From contig JAAYGJ010000194.1 of the NCBI GenBank assembly GCA_012727745.1, positions 1-5,329 of the forward strand: DNA of 5,329 bases, in the 5' to 3' direction. The number at the start of each line of letters is the position of its first letter. The first letter of the stretch is position 1. The notes beneath the pieces were generated by a model. It saw only the letters and a list, made by a program, of their open reading frames with translations, searched no databases and was not told where the DNA came from. Source of the DNA: Clostridia bacterium (lineage in GTDB: Bacteria; Bacillota; DSM-521; Neomoorellales; Neomoorellaceae). Below, one piece after another: positions 1-4,856 of the stretch. Made by a program: the position numbers and the translations under genes.

Positions 1-183
1 ATATAAGGGCAAGCTGTAATGGAGATAGTTGTTTAAAGCATGGCCGGAAGTAGCCCCGCAGCAACACCAGTCAGCTAATTCCTGTAACTCTATTCCTAAA
101 GCTTCGAAGACAGCTTCAGTCGAAACTGCAAATTCTCTGGCAGTAGAGTGAAGGGAACAACCGGGATAGTAACTCAATTTCAT
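1..183 (-). CDS. hdrB: HdrB-like heterodisulfide reductase subunit B, N-terminal 61 codons (cut by window edge)
   Basis: This is the N-terminal part of a CCG-domain protein of the HdrB family; the rest lies beyond position 1. Residues 5-9 read YYPGC, the usual opening of the first cysteine-rich (CCG) domain. C9 is followed by a C40-C41-C42 cluster and G43, so C9 to C41-C42 fits the family pattern of Cys, 31-39 residues, then Cys-Cys. In methanogens these motifs bind the noncubane 4Fe-4S cluster that cleaves the CoM-CoB heterodisulfide. In acetogens without that substrate, HdrB is part of an electron-transfer complex, and in Moorella it associates with MetFV, HdrA, HdrC and MvhD. The ATG at 183 overlaps the hdrC stop in an ATGA and has a strong AAGGAGG site 7 bases upstream, inside hdrC, so translation is probably coupled. 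The family call is firm. The MetFV partnership is inferred from gene order, since hdrA and metFV are not in view. Confidence 0.92.
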   Translation of the reverse strand, partial: MKLSYYPGCSLHSTAREFAVSTEAVFEALGIELQELADWCCCGATSGHALNNYLHYSLPLY

Positions 184-731
184 GGTTGACCCTCCTTTTC
201 AGCTTGCAGCAAAGCCCTGAAGCGTTTGTAATCTTTTACACCTTCCGGTAACAGGCGCAGTTTATTGCGAGACAACATTTTCAGCCCCAAAGGGAAAATA
301 TCCTGGAAAAACTTGCGGCTTTTAAACTTATAAATCATCATCATCCCGAGCTCATGTACCCGCCCTTTACTTTTCAGCGAGGCAAGGAAGGCCTGATGAA
401 AAATCTCAACTTCCGGGAGCGCCGGTTTAATAGCTTTTGCGATAGCCCTCTGTTTTAAGAAGTCGCTAAGAACTGCAATATCAATACCATTAGGGCAACG
501 GGAGATGCAAGTGCGACAGGCAGTACATAGCCAGATAGAGCTGCTTTTTAACAGCTCTTTTTCCAGCCCCAGCTGAATATAACGTACTATCTGGTGGGGC
601 ATAAAGTCCATGGCTTCAGTCAATGGGCAACCACCACTACATTTATGACACTGGTAACAACGATTAAGTGGCTGCCCTGTTTCTTCCATCACCAGCAGCT
701 CAAGTTGACGGGAAGGCACAACTTTTTCCAA
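180..731 (-). CDS. hdrC: HdrC-like heterodisulfide reductase subunit C, two 4Fe-4S clusters
   Basis: A soluble ferredoxin-like electron carrier of about 183 residues, a normal length for HdrC. With the start chosen here, two cluster motifs of the form Cys-x2-Cys-x2-Cys-x3-Cys-Pro are visible: C25, C28, C31, C35 (CYQCHKCSGGCP) and C69, C72, C75, C79 (CTACRTCISRCP), each expected to hold one 4Fe-4S cluster. The rest is a basic, helical tail without membrane segments. HdrC passes electrons between HdrB and HdrA, and in Moorella this module is part of the MetFV methylene-H4folate reductase complex. The start is uncertain. The TTG at 731 lies 11 bases after a strong AAAGGAGG and gives a protein beginning MEKVVPSRQLEL. 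An in-frame TTG at 767 would add 12 residues but has no ribosome site, and a GTG at 719 is also possible. The gene lies 137 bases downstream of acsE and overlaps hdrB by 4 bases. Confidence 0.92.
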   Translation of the reverse strand: MEKVVPSRQLELLVMEETGQPLNRCYQCHKCSGGCPLTEAMDFMPHQIVRYIQLGLEKELLKSSSIWLCTACRTCISRCPNGIDIAVLSDFLKQRAIAKAIKPALPEVEIFHQAFLASLKSKGRVHELGMMMIYKFKSRKFFQDIFPLGLKMLSRNKLRLLPEGVKDYKRFRALLQAEKEGQP

Positions 732-742
732 AGGCCAACCTT

Positions 743-750
743 CCTCCTTT
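743..750 (-). promoter_or_regulatory. Shine-Dalgarno site deciding the hdrC start
   Basis: The minus strand reads AAAGGAGG here. It lies 11 bases before the TTG at 731 and 23 bases before the GTG at 719, and it is downstream of the upstream TTG at 767. It therefore favours 731 as the hdrC start and argues against the longer reading frame. The 11-base spacing is at the long end of the usual range. Confidence 0.65.
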
Positions 751-776
751 CCAGGATATAAGGGCAAATTGCAATA

Positions 777-785
777 TCAGGGCAT
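777..785 (-). other. Two-codon mini-ORF (ATG CCC TGA) in the hdrC leader
   Basis: On the minus strand an ATG at 785 is followed by CCC and TGA. An AGGAG site sits 4 bases before the ATG, which is rather close. The ATG is in the same frame as hdrC: after the TGA, the frame TAT TGC AAT TTG stays open into hdrC. It could be a start-stop leader affecting ribosome loading, the remains of a longer hdrC N-terminus closed by a stop codon, or chance. The sequence shows the arrangement but not a function. Confidence 0.3.
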
Positions 786-801
786 TGTTCTCCTGCAAAA
801 T

Positions 802-822
802 TTGCAAAAATTTAGTTTGCAA
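802..822 (-). repeat. AT-rich inverted repeat in the acsE-hdrC spacer
   Basis: TTGCAAA (802-808) and TTTGCAA (816-822) form a 7-base-pair inverted repeat around a 7-base loop. The core TTGCAA is itself a palindrome and recurs at 770-775 (the hdrC-proximal ATTGCAAT). The stem is AT-rich, and the minus-strand sequence after it is not a clean U tract, so it is a poor terminator. It may be a weak RNA hairpin or a protein-binding site. The rest of this spacer shows a tandem AAGCGC AAGCGC on the minus strand and no promoter that I can defend. Confidence 0.3.
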
Positions 823-868
823 TTGCGCTTGCGCTTATTACAAGCTTTCGTTAGTAATATTGATTTTC

Positions 869-1657
869 CTACCGGACCTTGTACATTTTGACAAAAGAAT
901 CACAGTATACTGTCTGATTGAGCAAAATTTCTGCAGCTGCAACAGTTTCAATAAGAGCTTCGTCACAGGCATCAGCGATGGCGGCATCCAGTCCGCAGGC
1001 CATGGCCATGGCGATAAAAGTCCGATTAATCAACGGGCGGTTATGGCAGTTCTGGGATACATTGCTTAACCCCAGGACGGTCCGAGGCGGCGGGTCAGAT
1101 AACAGTTTAATCTGCTGCAAAGTTTTTAACACTTCCGGGACGTGGTCTTGAGCCACATTGGCAGGCAAGATTAGGGGATCGATTAGCAAATTTTCCAGAG
1201 GCAGACCATACTCATCGGCAGCAGCTACCAGCTCCATAGCAAAGGCCAGGCGGCTGTCGCTATCTTTAGGGATGCCACTTTTATTCATGGTTAAGCCAAT
1301 AAGTTCAGCATTATATTCTACTGCCAACGGGAATAGTTCCTCCATTTTTTCCCTTTCAGCATTGGTAGAATTGATGATTGCCGGGTTGCGGCAGACTTTT
1401 AACCCCGCTTCAATGGCTTGAATATCGGTTGAATCCAGGCACAGGGTAAGCTGGCTGACTTCCTGGGTAACTTCTACCAACCAGGTCATAGCCCCCACTT
1501 TATCTTCAACTGCTGGCCCTACATTAAGGTCCAGGGCCCTGGCGCCGCCCTTTTCCTGGCGGCGCGCCCATTCTTGAATCGGGGCAGGGTTGCGTTGCTG
1601 GATAGCTTCTTTTATGTCAGTAAACATGCCGTTAATCCGTTCGCCAATAATTAACAC
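869..1657 (-). CDS. acsE: 5-methyltetrahydrofolate:corrinoid iron-sulfur protein methyltransferase (MeTr, AcsE)
   Basis: A cytoplasmic enzyme that transfers the methyl group of methyl-H4folate to the Co(I) of the CFeSP, the step joining the folate branch of the Wood-Ljungdahl pathway to acetyl-CoA synthesis. The protein has 262 residues, the same length as the Moorella thermoacetica enzyme, and matches it closely from MLIIGERINGMF to the C-terminus as I recall it. It is a single pterin-binding TIM barrel. Residues known to matter in the Moorella enzyme are all present at the same numbers: D75 (CLDST), N96 (INSTNAE), D160 (LIDPLILP) and N199 (GLSNVSQN), the last of which hydrogen-bonds the folate N5. 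The start is GTG at 1657 with AAGGAGG 8 bases upstream. A nearer ATG at 1660-1662 is out of frame and stops after two codons. The partner subunits AcsC and AcsD are encoded just upstream, and the gene is probably co-transcribed with them. Confidence 0.98.
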   Translation of the reverse strand: MLIIGERINGMFTDIKEAIQQRNPAPIQEWARRQEKGGARALDLNVGPAVEDKVGAMTWLVEVTQEVSQLTLCLDSTDIQAIEAGLKVCRNPAIINSTNAEREKMEELFPLAVEYNAELIGLTMNKSGIPKDSDSRLAFAMELVAAADEYGLPLENLLIDPLILPANVAQDHVPEVLKTLQQIKLLSDPPPRTVLGLSNVSQNCHNRPLINRTFIAMAMACGLDAAIADACDEALIETVAAAEILLNQTVYCDSFVKMYKVR

Positions 1658-1665
1658 TGCATCAA

Positions 1666-1672
1666 CCTCCTT
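1666..1672 (-). promoter_or_regulatory. Shine-Dalgarno site deciding the GTG start of acsE
   Basis: The minus strand reads AAGGAGG, 8 bases before the GTG at 1657. An ATG lies between the two (1662-1660), only 3 bases from the site, and it reads ATG CAG TGT TAA, which closes at once. The GTG is therefore the start, and it gives exactly the family N-terminus MLIIGERING. Confidence 0.8.
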
Positions 1673-1674
1673 AG

Positions 1675-1684
1675 TAGATATCTA
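1675..1684. repeat. Perfect 10-base palindrome TAGATATCTA before acsE
   Basis: TAGATATCTA is its own reverse complement and lies 2 bases upstream of the acsE ribosome site. As RNA it cannot fold into a good hairpin because there is no loop. As DNA it could be an operator half-site pair or simply chance. Nothing else in the window repeats it. Confidence 0.25.
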
Positions 1685-1699
1685 TCGTCTCCAGCGTGT

Positions 1700-1759
1700 C
1701 GCTCGTCTAAATAAATGCCACCCCCGCAATTTTTAAACCATCAGGGTGCGCTCAGAGCG
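1700..1759 (-). other. Possible nested stem structure in the acsD-acsE spacer
   Basis: On the transcript, CGCUC (1759-1755) can pair with GAGCG (1704-1700). Inside it, CACCC (1748-1744) can pair with GGGUG (1723-1719). The first arm also belongs to a local palindrome, CGCTC-A-GAGCG at 1749-1759 on the plus strand, so alternative pairings compete. Together with the acsE ribosome site downstream, this could tune acsE expression or protect an mRNA end. Stems are only 5 base pairs, so the structure is tentative. Confidence 0.25.
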
Positions 1760-1773
1760 AGGTAAACATATTT

Positions 1774-2742
1774 TTAATAGCTATTATCATTCATTAACTG
1801 GTCAATAGCTTCTCTAACTTTCGCTACGGCCTGCGGGTGACGCATCAACAAAATATGGGCGCCGGCCTGGAGCATAGTCATGGCGGTAAGAGCTTCCCAG
1901 AGGATACCCCGCTCTAATTCATCTCCCCAGCAGGGATAATCTATTGCCGCTGCGTAGGCTTCTTTTGCCCGCCAGGCTTCGTCTCCAATTGTGCAAATAA
2001 CCGGCAAAGAAAGCATTTTATCTCCTTGCAGGGCGCCCAGGCGAACCCGTTCCATGAGGGAATAAGCGTATTCAATCCCGTATCCTAGCCCACCAATCGA
2101 AGGATCAATAACTATGCGGTTCAAGCTAAGGTTCATTTCATTAATAAGAATATTAAGCTGCTTGCAGATATTAATATCCAGCGGAGAACGGGCAATGAGG
2201 CTATGATTGTGGGCCAAGCAGGCTGTAACAAGGGATTTGTAGTTATCCTGTTCGGCATTTCCCAGCAGCAAGTTTTCACCCCTAGCTGCTTCAGCTACTG
2301 CAGCCAGGAGTTCCTGGTCTTTTGAAAGGTCTTCACATCCCACCACAATCAAGGGCACGCCAACAGCTTCAAGAACTTCCTTTACGACAGCAACACATTG
2401 TTCTATTGACTTATTGGCACCTTCAGGACTGGCACCTTCTAGCTTGAGGTAAATTAAGTCGGCGCCGTATTCGTCTACGCATTTTTTAGCCCACTTACCA
2501 GGGTCGTTGAGTACCCCGGCAAAACAGTTTTTTAAGGCTTGCGGCCAATCAGGGACAACATCCTGAACTTCCATTGCCAGCATCGGGCGGCTTACTTCAC
2601 CTTCAAAATGGTGAAAAGGCAGAGCAGTATCACCGCCAACGGTAACGGTGTGACTGCGAGTACCTCCTTCTTCCCTGGTAGCACCTAAAACAACTTTTTG
2701 TACTGCTCCACGGCTGCGTTCACGTAATATTTGGACGGCCAT
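1774..2742 (-). CDS. acsD: Corrinoid iron-sulfur protein small subunit (CFeSP beta, AcsD)
   Basis: The small subunit of the AcsC-AcsD heterodimer that carries the methyl group on cobalamin from AcsE to acetyl-CoA synthase. At 322 residues it has the usual length of the family. It is a TIM-barrel protein related to pterin-binding methyltransferases. Strand-like segments are seen at about 94-103 (ADLIYLKLEG) and 130-138 (PLIVVGCED), followed by the well-conserved stretch around 209-225 (RIVIDPSIGGLGYGIEY), GDEAWRAKEA at about 253-262 and GAHILLMRHPQA at about 294-305. It carries no iron-sulfur motif itself; the 4Fe-4S cluster of the complex belongs to the N-terminus of AcsC, outside the window. 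The start is ATG at 2742 with AAAGGGGT 8 bases upstream, and MAVQILRERSRGAVQKVVLG is a typical family opening. It lies 136 bases after acsV and 116 bases before acsE. Its partner acsC is separated from it by acsV, although the two subunits are needed one to one. Confidence 0.97.
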   Translation of the reverse strand: MAVQILRERSRGAVQKVVLGATREEGGTRSHTVTVGGDTALPFHHFEGEVSRPMLAMEVQDVVPDWPQALKNCFAGVLNDPGKWAKKCVDEYGADLIYLKLEGASPEGANKSIEQCVAVVKEVLEAVGVPLIVVGCEDLSKDQELLAAVAEAARGENLLLGNAEQDNYKSLVTACLAHNHSLIARSPLDINICKQLNILINEMNLSLNRIVIDPSIGGLGYGIEYAYSLMERVRLGALQGDKMLSLPVICTIGDEAWRAKEAYAAAIDYPCWGDELERGILWEALTAMTMLQAGAHILLMRHPQAVAKVREAIDQLMNDNSY

Positions 2743-2792
2743 GTTGTAACACCCCTTTCATATTAAAGCCGGCTCCAGCCAGGATAGCGTTT

Positions 2793-2809
2793 GCTGCCTG
2801 AAAAGCAGC
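2793..2809 (-). repeat. Small GC-rich stem-loop in the acsV-acsD spacer
   Basis: GCTGC (2793-2797) and GCAGC (2805-2809) form a 5-base-pair stem with a 7-base loop. It is flanked by two direct copies of GCGTTTGC (2787-2794 and 2811-2818). No U tract follows on the transcribed strand, so it is not an intrinsic terminator. A short hairpin or a coincidence are both possible. Confidence 0.25.
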
Positions 2810-2854
2810 GGCGTTTGCCAGGAATTCTAAAAGAGCTTACCGCAAAATATTCTG

Positions 2855-2870
2855 CCCTCTAAAAGAAGGG
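2855..2870 (-). other. Bulged hairpin just after the acsV stop codon
   Basis: Eight bases after the acsV stop codon the transcript reads CCCUUCU, UUU, AGAGGG. This can form six base pairs with one bulged U around a three-base loop, followed by AAUAUUUU a few bases later. It looks like a weak attenuator or an mRNA-stabilising stem at the 3' end of acsV rather than a full terminator: the stem is short, the U run is broken, and acsD must be expressed beyond it. Confidence 0.3.
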
Positions 2871-2878
2871 GGATAAAG

Positions 2879-4789
2879 TTAATTCTCTTGCCTATGTCCA
2901 TTCGATTTAGCGTCAACAAGTGAAGGAAACAGCTCCAGCCTGGTATGGGGCAAAAATAGGGCTGCTACAAATTCCTCCATGAAAAGATTGCCGCTAGACA
3001 GTTCCAGGTAGGTTATTTTACGGGCCAGCTCCAGAGCCTGTTGCCAGGCCGGGCGGGATAGCAGGGCAAGTTCCGCTCCTTTAAGCGCAGCATTTCCTGC
3101 AAATACAAATTTTTCCGGCGGCAAATCGGGCAACAGGCCGATCTCCACGGCATTAGCGATATTTAAATAGTTGCCGAAGCCGCCGGCGATAATTATTTTG
3201 TCAATAGCGTCAAGTTCAAGGGAGACAGTTTTTAACAGGCTTTGAATACCTGCATATACTGCTCCTTTAGAGCGGATAAGGGTTTTAATATCAGCGCTGG
3301 TAATAACGATATCTTGTCCGGTTTTACTTTCACTGGCAGGGGTAAGAACAAACTCGTAGCCTTCGTCATTAGGCCTTACCCTGGGATTGTCTGTTGCAAT
3401 AAAGTTTCCGCTTCTGTCGATAACACCTGTGCGCCGTAGTTTGGCAAGACAGTCAATCAAACCGCTGCCACAGATACCGGCCGGGGCGCCGCCGCCGATA
3501 ACCTCTAATTCGATCGTATTGGTTTGAGGATCGATATTTACAGCTTCGATGGCCCCGCTCATGGCTCGCATACCGTTGCTGATGCCGCTACCTTCAAAAG
3601 CCGGTCCAGCTGAACAGGCGCAAGCAATAAGCCATTCATCATTGCCCAATACCATTTCCCCATTGGTGCCGATATCAATAAATAGATTAAGGTGTTCATT
3701 TTGTGCCATTTGGCTAAAGATTACCCCGGCAACTATATCTCCGCCGACATAACTGGCAACAGCTGGAAATATATAGACCGGTGCCAGGGGGTTAATATTA
3801 AGCCCTACCTCGTTAGCATTCATCGGCGGCCATTCGGCAGCAGCAGGTATATAGGGCTGCAGACGGATAAATTTGGGGCTTATTCCCAGCAACAGGTGAA
3901 TCATGATAGTATTACCGGCTATAGTTGCTGCCACTACCTCTGCCGGCGCTACTTTTACCTCTACCAGAAGGTCTTCAATCAAACCATTGATAGTAGTTAA
4001 AGCGCTCTGACGCAGGGCATCGAGGCCATCGTTTGTCTCGCAGGCATGGATAACTCGGGAAATCAAATCGTCACCATAGGCTGCCTGGCGGTTATAAGTA
4101 CCTTTGCGGGCGACCCTTATGCCATTGCTCAGGTCCAGCAGCGAGGCAACTACCGTAGTAGTGCCCAGATCGATGGCAAGCCCGTAGCTCCTGCTGCTTC
4201 CGGCGGCGGCAATCCTTAATATGCGGTTAACTTCAGTTTCATAGGTTACTTCCACCTGCCAGTTGGAATCGCGCAAGGTCTGGGGCAAGTTCTGCAAAAG
4301 CTGTAAGCCCACCTCTGCTTTTAATCCTTTTTGGCGCTGTAGATTCGTCAACAGGCGGTCCATATCGCAGGCATTTTCTGTTAGAGAGGGTTCTGGTAGT
4401 TTCAAACTAACTGTTTCACAGACGGGCTGTAACGGATATTCAGCGGGTAGCTCCGTGAGACTATCTGGCAAACGTCCTTTATCGGCAACAAAAACCCGGT
4501 GTTCAGCAAGCAGAGAAGTTGCCGGGATTTCTAAAACTACATCACCATAGATGAGAGTCTGGCAGGCCAGGGTATAGCCCTGTTGCTTTAATTGAGCCGC
4601 TAAATTTCCTCCTGTTAGCTGTACTTGTCCAGAAACCACCTTAATAATGCACTGACCGCAGGTGCCGGAACCGCCGCAGCTACTTTTAAGGGCAAGGCCG
4701 GCTTGAGCAGCTGCTGTTAAAACACTACTCCCTGCCGTAACAGTAAGATTCAATCCTGCGGGCAAAAAAGTTACGGTATATTGTTGCAA
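2879..4789 (-). CDS. acsV: RACo, ATP-dependent reductive activator of the corrinoid iron-sulfur protein (AcsV; Moorella 'orf7' type)
   Basis: Restores the active Co(I) state of CFeSP after accidental oxidation to Co(II), coupling electron transfer from its own 2Fe-2S cluster to ATP hydrolysis in the cytoplasm. The start used gives 636 residues, usual for the family. Residues 1-90 form a plant-type ferredoxin domain with C38, C44, C47 (CGGSGTCGQC) and C76 (LACQ) as cluster ligands. A linker and middle region follow to about 200. From about 203 there is an ASKHA ATPase fold (DUF4445-type C-terminus): phosphate loop 1 AIDLGTTT at 205-212, phosphate loop 2 IDIGTNGE at 371-378, and adenosine motif IAGGFGN at about 534-540. 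The start is TTG at 4789, 6 bases after AGAGGAG. An ATG at 4810 would add 7 residues but has no ribosome site, and a TTG at 4879 overlapping acsC is less likely. It sits between the genes of both CFeSP subunits, its substrate. Confidence 0.96.
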   Translation of the reverse strand: MQQYTVTFLPAGLNLTVTAGSSVLTAAAQAGLALKSSCGGSGTCGQCIIKVVSGQVQLTGGNLAAQLKQQGYTLACQTLIYGDVVLEIPATSLLAEHRVFVADKGRLPDSLTELPAEYPLQPVCETVSLKLPEPSLTENACDMDRLLTNLQRQKGLKAEVGLQLLQNLPQTLRDSNWQVEVTYETEVNRILRIAAAGSSRSYGLAIDLGTTTVVASLLDLSNGIRVARKGTYNRQAAYGDDLISRVIHACETNDGLDALRQSALTTINGLIEDLLVEVKVAPAEVVAATIAGNTIMIHLLLGISPKFIRLQPYIPAAAEWPPMNANEVGLNINPLAPVYIFPAVASYVGGDIVAGVIFSQMAQNEHLNLFIDIGTNGEMVLGNDEWLIACACSAGPAFEGSGISNGMRAMSGAIEAVNIDPQTNTIELEVIGGGAPAGICGSGLIDCLAKLRRTGVIDRSGNFIATDNPRVRPNDEGYEFVLTPASESKTGQDIVITSADIKTLIRSKGAVYAGIQSLLKTVSLELDAIDKIIIAGGFGNYLNIANAVEIGLLPDLPPEKFVFAGNAALKGAELALLSRPAWQQALELARKITYLELSSGNLFMEEFVAALFLPHTRLELFPSLVDAKSNGHRQEN

Positions 4790-4795
4790 TTTTTT

Positions 4796-4802
4796 CTCCT
4801 CT
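4796..4802 (-). promoter_or_regulatory. Shine-Dalgarno site deciding the TTG start of acsV
   Basis: The minus strand reads AGAGGAG followed by six A bases and then TTG at 4789, an ideal spacing. The only nearby in-frame ATG (4810) lies upstream of this site and has no purine-rich run before it. The start at 4789 also gives MQQYTVTFLPAG, with the ferredoxin beta strand directly at the N-terminus. Confidence 0.7.
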
Positions 4803-4856
4803 TGGTTCATATTGCCAATAAACGTCAATAATAAGGCAGAAACAATCTTTATCTGG

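Noticed and set aside
1..767. A 12-base direct repeat, ATATAAGGGCAA, at 1-12 and 756-767
   Set aside because: One copy is within hdrB coding sequence and the other near the hdrC start. The match stops after 12 bases and there are no mobile-element features, so it is probably chance.
768..868. A separate promoter for hdrC in the AT-rich spacer after acsE
   Set aside because: TTGCAA and TGATAT-like boxes can be found, but none have acceptable 16-18 base spacing. AT-rich sequence gives such boxes by chance.
668..1421. Three plus-strand open frames (668-1069, 918-1151, 1158-1421) opposite acsE and hdrC
   Set aside because: They lie antisense to strongly conserved genes, show no recognisable domain, and have low-complexity or irregular composition expected of antisense shadows.
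2855..2870. Intrinsic terminator after acsV
   Set aside because: The stem is short and bulged and the U run is interrupted. Full termination would separate acsD from acsC, which must be made together.
3242..4550. Plus-strand open frames opposite acsV (3242-3439, 3549-3752, 3692-4000, 4263-4550)
   Set aside because: All are antisense to the conserved ASKHA and linker regions of AcsV and overlap one another. Their proteins match nothing I recognise.
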